Notes: generated from the letters alone by a model not told the origin. Shown: positions 8,139 to 16,801, numbered from the stretch's first letter. The stretch is DNA of 64,000 nt from Kitasatospora phosalacinea (GCF_030268885.1 NZ_BSSA01000002.1:1-64000); one strand, 5' to 3'. A program made the numbers and translations.

Positions 8139-8211
8139 TGGGCCGCCAGGGGTTCGAACCCTGAACCTACGGATTAAAAGTCCGCAGCTCTGCCAATTGA
8201 GCTAGCGGCCC
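8139..8211 (-). tRNA. tRNA-Lys (TTT anticodon)
   Basis: A complete 73-nt cloverleaf on the minus strand. The acceptor stem is GGGCCGC/GCGGCCC with discriminator A, the anticodon loop is CTTTTAA, and the T-loop is TTCGAAC. CCA is not encoded. Its 3' 42 bases are repeated at 4266-4307, which makes it the integration site of the adjoining island. Confidence 0.95.
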
Positions 8212-8333
8212 GCGGTAGGCGTGGTCCCGGTGGGGACAGCACCTGCCGGGGTGATCCTACCTGGTGCCCGGTGGGGGATGACCAGTGGATTGCCGGGTGG
8301 GTCGCGCAGGTCGGAGCGGGGACCGACGAGGGG

Positions 8334-9005
8334 TCAGGAGGCGGGCAGGTGGGCGGTTCGGACGCGGTGCAGCCAGGCTTCGACCGGGCGTTCGTCGGGG
8401 GCGGCGGGCAGGACGCCGGGGCGGCCGAGGCGGGTCTCGGCGTCGGCGAGGAGGGCGGTGGCCTCCTCGGGGTGGTCGGCGTAGCGCTCGCCGAGGGCGC
8501 GGACCCGTTCCGGGTCGGGGAGGCGGATCTCCAGGCGGCCGGTCTCGTGCAGGGCGACGCCCTGGCGGACCAGGCGGACCAGGTGCCGGGCGTTCTTGGC
8601 GGCCCTGGCGCGGCCGGTCGGGTCGGTGCGGTCGCGGGCGGTGAGCTTGCGGAACTGCTGCTCGGCGTAGCCCAGGTAGGCGCGGCGGACCGCCGGGCCG
8701 CACAGGAACGCCTCCCGCAGGCCGATCAGCTCCTCGCCGAGCGGCGTCCGGACCTCGTACAACTCCTCCGGCAGCCAGACGAGTTCGGTGGCGGTCGGGT
8801 TGCCGCCGAGGGCGAGCCGGCACCACTTGGCGGCCTCGTGGAGGGTGCGGTCGGGGGCGGTGGTGACGTGCGACTCGGCAGGGCGGTGCAGGCCGTGGAA
8901 GGCGACGGTGGGCGCGGCGAACAGGCCGAGCCGATCGAGGTCGGAGCCGGCGTGCGCCAGGCCGTACGCGGTGGAGCCGACGATGCCGGAGAGCAGGACG
9001 TTCAC
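8334..9005 (-). CDS. Predicted nucleotidyltransferase (DNA polymerase beta superfamily)
   Basis: A 223-residue protein. The N-terminus shows the nucleotidyltransferase signature: a GS motif in GSTAYGLAHAGSDLDRLGLF, with S21-D22-x-D24 as the metal-binding pair. It resembles the COG3541-type predicted nucleotidyltransferases, whose substrates are unknown. The GTG start has GAGGAGG upstream. It is a single gene, and the next gene on the same strand is about 200 bases away. The gap (9006-9217) holds a 9-bp stem, TTCGCCCGG/CCGGGCGAA, at 9088-9115. Confidence 0.78.
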   Translation of the reverse strand: MNVLLSGIVGSTAYGLAHAGSDLDRLGLFAAPTVAFHGLHRPAESHVTTAPDRTLHEAAKWCRLALGGNPTATELVWLPEELYEVRTPLGEELIGLREAFLCGPAVRRAYLGYAEQQFRKLTARDRTDPTGRARAAKNARHLVRLVRQGVALHETGRLEIRLPDPERVRALGERYADHPEEATALLADAETRLGRPGVLPAAPDERPVEAWLHRVRTAHLPAS

Positions 9006-9217
9006 GGGCGGACGCCTCCTCGGCGGACGCGAGCGGGTGCGGGTGCGGTGCGGGTGGACGGGGGGGACGAGTGGGCGGGTGGGCAGTTTCGCCCGGGGAG
9101 GGCCGTCCGGGCGAACGATTTAACGGGGAGAGGGAGGGAGAGGACGCGGAGACAGAACCCGGCGTACCGGCCGACCCGCCCGCCGGGGCCCGCCGCCCTG
9201 CGCGCAGGCGGAGCGAA

Positions 9218-9835
9218 CTAGCGCACTGCGTCCGGCATTTCGCGCGGGAGGTAGCCGTAGCCGGTCGCGTTCGGGACGGCCGTGCGCAGGGCGGCCAGCA
9301 GCGGTTCCGGCGTCGCCGCGTAGACGGTGGTGTAGTGGTGCTCGCCGAGCACCGGGTCGTTGGTCCAGGCGGGCCGCTCCTCGGCGGGGGTGGTGGCGAA
9401 GTGCCCGTCCGCGCCGTTCCGGTTGCCCCGGCCGTCCAGCCGGACCCACCACGAACTGCCGGGCAGCAGAACGCCGTTGAGCCCGTGCAGCACGTCCAGC
9501 TTCTGGTAGCACAGCCCGGCCGGGATGCCGTTGGCGCGCAGCAGCGCGGCCAGCAGGTGCGACTTGCCGTGGCAGATCGCGTTGCCCGCGGCGAGCACGT
9601 CGGAGGCCCGGTAGGCGGCCGACCAGCGGCCGATGTCCGCCGAGTGGTCGATCCGGTCGCGGACGTGCTCGAACACCGCCTCGGCGGTCCGCACCGGGTC
9701 GTCCTGCCGCAGCTGCGCGGCCAGGGCGACGATCGCGGGGTGGTCGTGGTCGACGACCTCGTCCGCGGCGAGGTACGCGGACAGGTCCGGCCGGTCGGCC
9801 CGCAGCGGGCCGTGGGGGGAGAGCGAGAGGTCCAT
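9218..9835 (-). CDS. Transglutaminase-like domain protein
   Basis: A 205-residue cytosolic protein with the transglutaminase-like fold. The likely nucleophile is C88 in GNAICHGKSHLLAALLRANG, followed by the usual GIPAGLCYQ strand. A His in DGHFATTP is a candidate second catalytic residue. Members act as cysteine peptidases or amide-forming enzymes; the substrate here is unknown. ATG 9835 is preferred because the family match begins there and the upstream frame is a shadow. It is divergent from an SDR gene with a 100-base shared promoter region. Confidence 0.78.
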   Translation of the reverse strand: MDLSLSPHGPLRADRPDLSAYLAADEVVDHDHPAIVALAAQLRQDDPVRTAEAVFEHVRDRIDHSADIGRWSAAYRASDVLAAGNAICHGKSHLLAALLRANGIPAGLCYQKLDVLHGLNGVLLPGSSWWVRLDGRGNRNGADGHFATTPAEERPAWTNDPVLGEHHYTTVYAATPEPLLAALRTAVPNATGYGYLPREMPDAVR

Positions 9836-9935
9836 GGCCGTGAATGCTCGGCCGCCGACTGCGCCGCCGCAAAGGGATTTCACCCCGTGGGATAGCGTCG
9901 GGGCGACACCGTCGTGGACGAAGGAGCTGACCGGC

Positions 9936-10712
9936 ATGGCGCAGGGCGAGACGGACGGGGCGCTGGCGGACGAGGTGCTGGTGGTCACCGGCGGCGGTCG
10001 CGGCATCGGGGCGGCCACCGCGCTGCTCGCCGCCGAACGCGGCTACCGGGTGTGCGTCAACTACCGCAGCGACCGGGACGCGGCGGACGCCGTGGTGCAG
10101 CGGATCCGCTCCGCGGGCGGCACCGCGATCGCCGTCCGCGCCGACGTCTCGCACACCGCCGGGGTGACCGAGCTGTTCGACACCGTCGACCGCGAACTCG
10201 GCACCCTCACCGCCCTGGTGAACAACGCGGGCACGCTGGAGCGGCAGTGCCGGCTGGACGAGCTCGACGAGGACCGGCTGCAGCGGATCTGGGCCGCCAA
10301 CATCACCGGCCCGTTCCTGTGCGCGGGCGCCGCGGTGCGCCGGATGTCCACCCGGTACGGCGGCCGCGGCGGCGCGATCGTCAACGTCGGCTCGGCGGCG
10401 TCCCGGCTCGGCTCGCCCAACGAGTACGTCGACTACGCGGCGTCCAAGGGCGCGCTCGACTCGATGACCACCGGCCTGTCGCTGGAGGTCGCGGCCGAGG
10501 GCATCCGGGTCAACGCCGTCCGCCCCGGCCTGATCCACACCGGCATCCACGCCCTCGGCGGCGAGCCCGGCCGGGTCGACCGGGTCGGCCCGAACCTGCC
10601 GATGGGGCGCGGCGGGCAGCCCGAGGAGATCGCCGAGGCGATCCTCTACCTGCTCTCCCCCGCCGCCTCGTACGTCACCGGCGCCTTCCTGGACGCGGCC
10701 GGCGGACGCTGA
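9936..10712 (+). CDS. SDR-family NAD(P)-dependent oxidoreductase
   Basis: A 258-residue classical short-chain dehydrogenase. It shows TGGGRGIGAA (cofactor binding), NNAG at the end of strand 4, the catalytic Ser region VNVGSAAS, the Y-x-x-x-K pair in YVDYAASKGAL, and a PG motif (VRPGLIHT). The C-terminus, SYVTGAFLDAAGG, is typical of FabG-like glucose/acyl reductases. The substrate is unknown. ATG 9936 has AAGGAG upstream. Its last codons merge into a run of 32-bp repeats. Confidence 0.88.
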   Translation: MAQGETDGALADEVLVVTGGGRGIGAATALLAAERGYRVCVNYRSDRDAADAVVQRIRSAGGTAIAVRADVSHTAGVTELFDTVDRELGTLTALVNNAGTLERQCRLDELDEDRLQRIWAANITGPFLCAGAAVRRMSTRYGGRGGAIVNVGSAASRLGSPNEYVDYAASKGALDSMTTGLSLEVAAEGIRVNAVRPGLIHTGIHALGGEPGRVDRVGPNLPMGRGGQPEEIAEAILYLLSPAASYVTGAFLDAAGGR

Positions 10713-10860
10713 CGGCCCGACCCGAGCCCCTCGGTAGACGCTGACGACCCGCCCCGGGCCCCTCGCCAGACGCTGGAGGCCCGCCCCGGCCCCCTCGGTG
10801 AACGCCGGCCGGCCCGCCCCGGGCCCCTCGGTACCGGTTCGGTGAACGCCCCGGCCCGCG
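10705..10860. repeat. Decaying 32-bp tandem repeat after the SDR gene
   Basis: Four units of 31-33 bases (starting about 10705, 10737, 10769 and 10800) plus a partial fifth follow the pattern GACGCTGACG, CCCGCCCCGGGCCCCTCGGT. The first unit includes the last codons and stop of the SDR gene, so the array seems to have grown out of that gene end. No function is evident. Confidence 0.6.
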
Positions 10861-10887
10861 TCGGGCCCGGCCCCTACCGTGGAGCGC

Positions 10888-11586
10888 ATGACCGAGACCG
10901 AGATCGCCGCCGCGCCGTTCCTCGACATCCCCGACGTCCCCAACCTCCGCGACGCCGGGGCCGGCGTCTACCGCCCCGGACTGCTCTACCGCTCGGCCAC
11001 CCTCAACCGCCTCACCGACGAGGGCCTGCAGCGCTTCGCGGAGCTCGGCATCCGCACCGTCCTCGACCTGCGCAGCACCCCCGAGGTCGCGGACTGGCCC
11101 GACCGCCTCCCGGACGGCGTCCACTACCTCCACCTGCCGCTGCTGCCCGACCCGACCACCACCGACCGGGCCTGGCCCGAGGACCAGGCGGCGCTCTACC
11201 CGTTCATGGCCGAGACCGGCGGCGTCGCCATCGCCGCCGCCGTCCGCGCCCTGGCCAACGGCGCCCCGCTGCTGGTCCACTGCGCCGTCGGCAAGGACCG
11301 CACCGGCCTGACCATCGCCGTCCTGCAGACCCTGGCCGGTCTGCCCCTCGAAGCGGTCACCGCCGACTTCCTCCGCTCCAACCCCGGCCTCGGCCTCGAC
11401 CGCGGCCCCGTCCCCTACTACGACGCCGCCGGGGTCGAACGCCTCTCCCGCCCGGTCGAGGCCGCCCACCTGCACGCCGCCCTCGCCCACGCGACCACCG
11501 CCCACGGCTCCCTCGACGCCTACCTCCGCAACCACGGCGCCACCGAAGCCGACCTCGCCACCCTCCGCACCCTGGGCCCGGCGTGA
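10888..11586 (+). CDS. Tyrosine-protein phosphatase, DSP/Y_phosphatase3 type
   Basis: A 232-residue protein with the active-site P-loop HCAVGKDRTG (C-x5-R) at about 131-140, preceded by a conserved NLRDAG...YRPGLLYRSATL opening and RTVLDLRS. This arrangement matches the Y_phosphatase3 family, whose members remove phosphate from proteins or phosphoinositides; the target is unknown. ATG 10888 is preferred. GTG 10879 in the same frame fits a leaderless mRNA because a TACCGT -10-like box lies just upstream. It is convergent with ltrA, with 41 bases between. Confidence 0.87.
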   Translation: MTETEIAAAPFLDIPDVPNLRDAGAGVYRPGLLYRSATLNRLTDEGLQRFAELGIRTVLDLRSTPEVADWPDRLPDGVHYLHLPLLPDPTTTDRAWPEDQAALYPFMAETGGVAIAAAVRALANGAPLLVHCAVGKDRTGLTIAVLQTLAGLPLEAVTADFLRSNPGLGLDRGPVPYYDAAGVERLSRPVEAAHLHAALAHATTAHGSLDAYLRNHGATEADLATLRTLGPA

Positions 11587-11627
11587 CGACGGTCGGCGAC
11601 CGCACGGACAGGTGACGAGGATCGGCG

Positions 11628-12872
11628 TCACCCCGTTTCGTCGACGGCGAGAGCCACGGGGGCGCGCTGCTCGCCGATCCCGACGGGATCGTGCCGCCCC
11701 GCCCCCGGGGCCCCGCCCTCCGCGGCTGACGGCTGCCCCGCGGTCGGCTGTTGCCCGCTGCCCTGCCGCCGGGCCTCGGCGTGGAAGACGAGGGCCAGGA
11801 CGGCGCCGGTGGCGGCGAGTTGGGCGAGCGGGCTGAGCCGGGTGCCGAGCGGGGTGGTGGCCAGGACGAGGGCGGCGGCGAGGAGGCGCAGGCGGGTGGG
11901 GCCGAGGGCGAGGATGCGGCGGACGGCGGTGTTGGCGCCCAGGAAGAGCGCGGTGCCGCCGGACAGGGCGAGCGCCTCGGGGAGGTGGACGGGCGAGGTG
12001 GGGTGGGCGGTGGCGGTCTTGGCGCCGGTGGCGAACAGGATGACGGCCAGCAGCAGGGCGTAGTGGCCCAGGTTGTAGACCTTGATCGCGGCCAGGTTGC
12101 GCCGGGCGTCGTCGAGCCGGGCCATCGCGCGGACGGCCCGCTCCTCGTCGTCCGCGCCGAAGTACGCCCACCACAGGCCGACGCAGACCGCCAGGGCGAG
12201 CATCGCGGCGGCGGCCGGGGCCGCGGTGAGTTCGTTCTCGCCGATGCCGACGCCGAGGGCGATCACCGACTCGCCGAAGGCGACGATCACCACCAGCCCG
12301 TGGCGTTCCACGAAGTGGTCGGAGCGGAGCTGGAAGCGCGGCAGGTCGACCAGGTACGGAATGGCCAGCTGGAGGCCGAACGCGGCCGTCCAGAGCAGGA
12401 GTTCGGACCCGCCGCGGAGGTAGCCGCCGGTGATCACCAGCCCGGCGCCCAGCAGGTTGAGCGCCCCCATCCGGGCGACCGCCTCGGGCCGGACCCCGGC
12501 GCCGACGAACATGCCGGTGTGCACGGCGATGACCAGCAGGTACGCCCAGCCGAAGACCTCGCCGCCACCGTCGAAGGCCCGCGGCACGCTGAGCGCGATG
12601 ACCAGGAAGCAGCCCATCCCCAGCAGCATCAGGGCGCGCCGCCCGCGGGTGCGCGGCGGGACCGCGTTGGCGACCCAGATGTAGGCGTCGTACATCCACC
12701 AGATCACCGCCAGCATCACCAGCACCCGGGCGAGGCCGCCGGGGGTGAGGTGGTGGGCCAGGCTCGCGGTGAGCTGGGTGATGACGAAGACGAAGACCAG
12801 GTCGAAGAAGAGCTCCAGCGGGCTCGCCCGCAGCTCCCCGTCCCCCGTCGGTGCAAGCTCTCGATCGGTCAC
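11628..12872 (-). CDS. ltrA: LtrA-family membrane protein (low-temperature requirement A)
   Basis: A 414-residue integral membrane protein with roughly ten to twelve hydrophobic helices. The family hallmark ELFFDLVFVFVITQL is close to the N-terminus, and FVERHGLVVIVAFGESVIA sits in the middle. The family was named from Listeria growth at low temperature, but its biochemical role is unsettled. The tail after about residue 375 is soluble, Gly/Pro/Ala-rich and not conserved. GTG start at 12872. It appears monocistronic. Confidence 0.85.
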   Translation of the reverse strand: MTDRELAPTGDGELRASPLELFFDLVFVFVITQLTASLAHHLTPGGLARVLVMLAVIWWMYDAYIWVANAVPPRTRGRRALMLLGMGCFLVIALSVPRAFDGGGEVFGWAYLLVIAVHTGMFVGAGVRPEAVARMGALNLLGAGLVITGGYLRGGSELLLWTAAFGLQLAIPYLVDLPRFQLRSDHFVERHGLVVIVAFGESVIALGVGIGENELTAAPAAAAMLALAVCVGLWWAYFGADDEERAVRAMARLDDARRNLAAIKVYNLGHYALLLAVILFATGAKTATAHPTSPVHLPEALALSGGTALFLGANTAVRRILALGPTRLRLLAAALVLATTPLGTRLSPLAQLAATGAVLALVFHAEARRQGSGQQPTAGQPSAAEGGAPGAGRHDPVGIGEQRAPVALAVDETG

Positions 12873-12999
12873 CGCCCGAGTATCCCAATCCCCGTTCCCC
12901 GCAAGGCGGGCGGCTCGTTAGGAGCGTTACCGTGGACGGGCCGTGGACGGCGCGTGCACCGGAGCCGCGCAGTCCCGAAGTCGTGAAGGAGTACGTCCG

Positions 13000-13299
13000 A
13001 TGGCCCGTTTCCCCGCCACCGCCGCCGTTGCCGCCACCGGGCTGATCGGCGGGTACGCGACCGCGCGGTTCAGCGGCCGTCGCGAGCTGGGCGGTGCCGT
13101 GCTGGCCGCGGCGGGGGCGACCGCCGCGGTGCGCTGGGGGCGGCGGTCGGGGGTCCCGGCCGCGGCGGGACTGACCGCGCTGTACCTGGCCGCGTTCGGC
13201 GGCTCGCACCCGTTGGCGAAGAAGATCGGCGCCTGGCCGGCCGTGCTGACCGTGACGGGCGTGGTGACCGCGGCCTCGGCGCTGGCCACCGGCGACTGA
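13000..13299 (+). CDS. Small hydrophobic protein, unknown function
   Basis: A 99-residue Ala/Gly-rich protein with about three short hydrophobic segments; a membrane location is likely. GAAGGAG lies 9 bases before ATG 13000, so translation is well supported. I do not recognise a family. A short CCGGGG tandem repeat follows the stop (about 13305-13330), between it and the convergent PARG-like gene. Confidence 0.7.
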   Translation: MARFPATAAVAATGLIGGYATARFSGRRELGGAVLAAAGATAAVRWGRRSGVPAAAGLTALYLAAFGGSHPLAKKIGAWPAVLTVTGVVTAASALATGD

Positions 13300-13330
13300 G
13301 CCGGAGGCCGGGGCCGGGGCCGGGGCCGGT

Positions 13331-14149
13331 TCAGCCGCCGAAGCGCGCCTCGAAGGCCGCCCGGTTCGCCGAGGGGAGGCTGCGGTCCCAGACCGCGAAC
13401 ACCACCCGGTCGAAGGCCGCGCCCCAGTCGTCCAGGGCCTGCCCGAACGCGGCCGCCACCTCGGCCGGGTCGTTGCGGAACACCCCGCACCCCCAGGCGC
13501 CCAGCACCAGCTCCCGCGCCCCGTGCCGGGCGGCGACGGCCAGCACCCGCCCGGCCCGCTCGGCCAGCACCGGACCCAGGTCGAGCGGACGGCCGGGCGA
13601 ACGCAGCGCCAGCTGGCCCGCGTTGGGCGCGGGCGAGGTCAGGAAACCGACCCGGTGGGTGCGCTCCAGCAGCTCTCCCCGGTCGTCCCGGATCACCGGC
13701 ACGCCGGGCGACCAGATCACCCGGTGGCTGTAGCGCAGGTCGGTGGAGGCCCGGTGCGCCTCGTAGTAGTCGGGCGCCTCCAGCAGGCAGCGGTACAGCA
13801 GCGAGGAGCGGCAGACGTCCTCCTCCTGGGCCCGCGCGCCGCGCAGGTAGCCGCCGCCGGGGTTGCGCGCGGACGCGAAGTTCAGCACCGCGACGCCCCG
13901 CCCGCCGTCCGCCACCAGCCGCCGGGCGGCCTCCATGCTGCCCTCGCCGGTGACCTCGACCGCCGCCCCGGCCGCCAGCGGCCCCGGGCCCGGCCCGAAC
14001 TCCGCGTCCGCCCGGTACGAGACCGTGCCCGCCCGGGCCTCGGCCAGCTCCTCGGCGATCCGCACCACCGCCCCGGTCGGACTGCGGTACTCGCCCCGGT
14101 CGGCGATCTCCTCGTTCTGCGCGGCCATGGCCCGCTGCCTACTGCTCAT
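13331..14149 (-). CDS. Microbial-type poly(ADP-ribose) glycohydrolase (TIGR02452 family)
   Basis: A 272-residue macrodomain protein. The PARG signature is clear: a GGG loop at 98-100 (NPGGGYLRGA) followed by QEE at 108-110, where the second Glu is the catalytic residue in characterised bacterial PARGs. VLNFASARNPGGG and the late WGCGVFRNDP motif also match. It should remove ADP-ribose polymers or mono-ADP-ribose from macromolecules, as part of stress response or self-protection. No ADP-ribosyltransferase is visible nearby. ATG 14149 starts the family match (SSRQRAMAAQNEEI). Confidence 0.88.
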   Translation of the reverse strand: MSSRQRAMAAQNEEIADRGEYRSPTGAVVRIAEELAEARAGTVSYRADAEFGPGPGPLAAGAAVEVTGEGSMEAARRLVADGGRGVAVLNFASARNPGGGYLRGARAQEEDVCRSSLLYRCLLEAPDYYEAHRASTDLRYSHRVIWSPGVPVIRDDRGELLERTHRVGFLTSPAPNAGQLALRSPGRPLDLGPVLAERAGRVLAVAARHGARELVLGAWGCGVFRNDPAEVAAAFGQALDDWGAAFDRVVFAVWDRSLPSANRAAFEARFGG

Positions 14150-14214
14150 GCCTCGGCACGCTAATCCCCAACTCCCGCCCCCACCAGCGATTTTCGCCGC
14201 CCCGGGAACGCGGA

Positions 14215-14246
14215 CGGGCCCGCCCCACCGAAGTGGAGCGGGCCCG
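14215..14246 (-). terminator. Terminator hairpin after the DEAD-box helicase
   Basis: CGGGCCCGC-CCAC and GTGG-GCGGGCCCG pair over 14 positions with a four-base CGAA loop, 17 bases past the helicase stop. GC-rich hairpins without long T-runs are common terminators in this group. Confidence 0.6.
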
Positions 14247-14262
14247 ACGGCCGGTCTGCGCG

Positions 14263-16575
14263 TCAGTTCTTCCAGCGCGGCTTGCGGTCGCCGCCGTTGT
14301 AGCCGCCGCGGTCGTCGCGGTTGAAGCCACCACGGTCGCGGTCGCCACCGAAGGAACGGCCGCCGCGGTCGTCGCGGTTGAAGCCACCGCGCTCACGGTC
14401 ACCGAACGAACGGCCACCGCGGTCGCCGCGGTCGTCACGGTTGAAACCGCCCTGCGGGCGCCCACCGGTGCGGTGGTCGTCACGCCGCGCGAACGGACGG
14501 CTGCCGCCACCGGCCTGGCCGCGGTCGCGGTCACCGCCGAAGGAACGGGCCGGACGGTCACCGTACGAGCGGCCGCCGCGGTCGTCGCGGTTGAAGCCGC
14601 CACGCTCACGGTCACCGAACGAACGGCCACCACGGTCGTCACGGTTGAAGCCACCGCGCTCACGGTCACCGAACGAACGACCACCACGGTCATCGCGGTT
14701 GAAGCCGCCACGCTCACGGTCACCGAACGAGCGGCCACCACGGTCGCCGCGGTCGTCACGGTTGAAGCCACCGCGCTCACGGTCACCGAACGAACGGCCA
14801 CCGCGGTCGCCGCGGTCGTCACGGTTGAAACCGCCGCGCTCGCCGCGGTCCCGGTCGCCGTACGGGCGGCTGCCGCGGTCGTCACGGTTGAAGCCGCCGC
14901 GCTCACGGTCACCGCGGTCCCGGTTGTTGTACGCCGGACGCTCGTTGCGGGCCTCGCGGTAGGACGGGGCGCGCTCCTCGGCCACCGCGACCGGCTCGGC
15001 CTCGGCGGCGACCGCCGCGGCGACGGGGGCCTCGGTCTCGGCCTCGGCGGCCGGCTCCTCGTCCTCGATGCCCAGCTCGGCGCGCTCGCGGGCGGCGCGG
15101 GCGGCCAGGCGGTCGGCCTCCTCGCGCAGCTCGGTGGCGCGGCGCTGGGCGCGCTCCAGCTCGCGGGTCAGCTCGGCGACCTCGCGCTCGGCGGCACCGG
15201 CGATGCCGGAGGCGCTCTCGGCCTGGACCTCGACCAGCGAGCGGGCACCGGTGATCCGGGCCACCTCGGCGTCGAAGGCGTGGTCGAGGATGTGGCGCGA
15301 GGCGTCCACGCCCGCGTCCTCCATCAGGCGGAACACGCCGCGGCGCTGGTGCGGCAGCACCAGGGTGACGACGGTGCCGGAGCGGCCGGCCCGGGCGGTG
15401 CGGCCGGAGCGGTGCAGGTAGTCCTTGTGGTCGCCCGCCGGGTCGACGTTCAGCACCAGGTCGATGCCGTCGACGTGGATGCCGCGGGCGGCGACGTCGG
15501 TGGCGACGACCACGTTCAGGTAGCCGTCCTTGAAGTCGCCGAGGACGCGGGTGCGGGCGCCCTGGGTCATGCCGCCGTGCAGCGCGTCGGCCTTCACCCC
15601 GGCCTCCAGCAGCTGCTGGGCGACCCGGTCCGCGCCCATCTGGGTGCGGACGAAGATGATGGTGCGGCCCTTGCGGGCGGCGATCGCGTTGGTGATCGGC
15701 GCCTTGTCCTTGGGCTTCACGACCAGGATGTGGTGGGTCATGGTGGTGACCGCACCGGCCGACGGGTCGACCTCGTGGGTGACCGGGTTCTTCAGGTAGC
15801 GCTTGACCAGGGTGTCGATCTCGTTCTCCAGGGTGGCGGAGAACAGCAGGCGCTGGCCGCCGGCCGGCACCAGGTCGAGGATCTCGGTGACCTCGGGCAG
15901 GAAGCCCATGTCGGCCATCTGGTCGGCCTCGTCCAGGACGGCGATCTCGACCTCGTCCATCTTGGCGGAGCCGCGGTTGATCAGGTCGCGCAGGCGGCCG
16001 GGGGTGGCCACCAGGACGTCGACGCCGCGCTCCAGGGCGTAGATCTGGTTCGACATCGAGGTGCCGCCGCAGACCACCTTCAGGCGCAGGCCGAGCACCG
16101 AGCCGAAGGGCTCCAGCGCGTCGGCGACCTGCATGGCCAGCTCGCGGGTGGGAACGAGGATCAGGCCGCGCGGGTGCTTGGCCTTGGTGCGCTCGCCGCC
16201 GGCCAGGCGGGTCAGCAGCGGGAGGCCGAAGCTCAGGGTCTTGCCGGAGCCGGTGCGGCCGCGGCCGAGCACGTCCTTGCCGGACAGCGCGTCCGGGATG
16301 GTCGCGGCCTGGATCGGGAACGGGGTGGTGACGCCGCGCTTGGCGAGCGCCCGGACCACGTCCTCGTGCAGGCCGAGGTCGCCGAAGGTGACGGTGGGCT
16401 CGGCGTCGGTGTCGGTGTCGTCCGCGGCGTCGGTGTCGGCGTCCGCGTCGAAGTCGGTGTCCACGTCGGCGTCGGTGAGCTCGGCGAGCTCCGCGTCCAG
16501 CGTGTCGGTGTCGAGGGAGTCGGCGTCGGACCCGTTCGCGGGCATGGCGAAGCGGGCGTCGTCAACGAGAGACAT
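14263..16575 (-). CDS. DEAD-box ATP-dependent RNA helicase with long RGG-like tail
   Basis: A 770-residue helicase. An acidic Asp/Thr/Ala-rich N-terminus (about 14-60) precedes the core. Visible motifs are TPFPIQ (Q motif), RGRTGSGKT (Walker A, about 105-113), PTRELA, TPGR, DEAD at 215-218, SAT, and HRSGRTARAG (motif VI). Residues from about 560 form a disordered tail of repeated RGGFNRDDRGGRSFGDRE units, a type of RNA-binding low-complexity region seen in DEAD-box proteins of ribosome assembly or cold adaptation. ATG 16575 is chosen because the acidic leader begins there. A leader of about 225 bases, noticeably less GC-rich than the genes, precedes it and suggests post-transcriptional control. 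Confidence 0.92.
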   Translation of the reverse strand: MSLVDDARFAMPANGSDADSLDTDTLDAELAELTDADVDTDFDADADTDAADDTDTDAEPTVTFGDLGLHEDVVRALAKRGVTTPFPIQAATIPDALSGKDVLGRGRTGSGKTLSFGLPLLTRLAGGERTKAKHPRGLILVPTRELAMQVADALEPFGSVLGLRLKVVCGGTSMSNQIYALERGVDVLVATPGRLRDLINRGSAKMDEVEIAVLDEADQMADMGFLPEVTEILDLVPAGGQRLLFSATLENEIDTLVKRYLKNPVTHEVDPSAGAVTTMTHHILVVKPKDKAPITNAIAARKGRTIIFVRTQMGADRVAQQLLEAGVKADALHGGMTQGARTRVLGDFKDGYLNVVVATDVAARGIHVDGIDLVLNVDPAGDHKDYLHRSGRTARAGRSGTVVTLVLPHQRRGVFRLMEDAGVDASRHILDHAFDAEVARITGARSLVEVQAESASGIAGAAEREVAELTRELERAQRRATELREEADRLAARAARERAELGIEDEEPAAEAETEAPVAAAVAAEAEPVAVAEERAPSYREARNERPAYNNRDRGDRERGGFNRDDRGSRPYGDRDRGERGGFNRDDRGDRGGRSFGDRERGGFNRDDRGDRGGRSFGDRERGGFNRDDRGGRSFGDRERGGFNRDDRGGRSFGDRERGGFNRDDRGGRSYGDRPARSFGGDRDRGQAGGGSRPFARRDDHRTGGRPQGGFNRDDRGDRGGRSFGDRERGGFNRDDRGGRSFGGDRDRGGFNRDDRGGYNGGDRKPRWKN
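14290..14950. repeat. Coding tandem repeats in the helicase tail
   Basis: Blocks of 42-54 bases encoding RGGFNRDDRG-(DRG)-GRSFGDRE recur about ten times, with several copies identical for long stretches. Such DNA can expand or contract, so the tail length probably differs among strains. Confidence 0.8.
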
Positions 16576-16801
16576 GCAAAACCTTCCGGAAGTGGCACGC
16601 GCCAAAGTCCGGTGGGTCTGTTGAAAAACCGCCTCTATGCGGTCAGCCACGGATCGCCGGAACGCGCCAAGGGCGCTCAAAGGTGTATGAGGAGCGCCAG
16701 CCAAATAGGATCAAACGAACGATCTACCACCATAGGGGAACCTCGGGATCAGAGGCAAATCCCCTGGTCATCGCCTTCGAACGAAGGTGTGGACCGCTCC
16801 C
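16576..16801 (-). promoter_or_regulatory. Leader region of the DEAD-box helicase gene
   Basis: Read on the minus strand, this 226-base gap is visibly richer in A and T than its surroundings and contains the helicase promoter and probably a long 5' UTR. It holds no convincing open frame. DEAD-box genes of the cold-shock type often have long structured leaders. Confidence 0.45.

Larger units (their letters stand above)
4264..8180. mobile_element. Genomic island in tRNA-Lys without its own integrase
   Basis: The island is bounded by perfect 44-bp direct repeats at 4264-4307 and 8137-8180. It contains a VapC-like toxin, its antitoxin, and a large nuclease with an Lsr2-like domain, all on the minus strand. 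No integrase, excisionase, replication or transfer gene can be read, so it is either a decayed element or a satellite moved by an integrase supplied in trans. I see no gene in the outer 219 bases on the left (4308-4526) or the 256 bases on the right (7889-8136), apart from a terminator-like hairpin near 8072-8105. Confidence 0.75.

Noticed and set aside
14290..14950. Regularly spaced repeats that could be taken for a CRISPR array
   Set aside because: The repeats are in frame, encode RGG-like units and have no unique spacers. No cas gene is present anywhere in the window.
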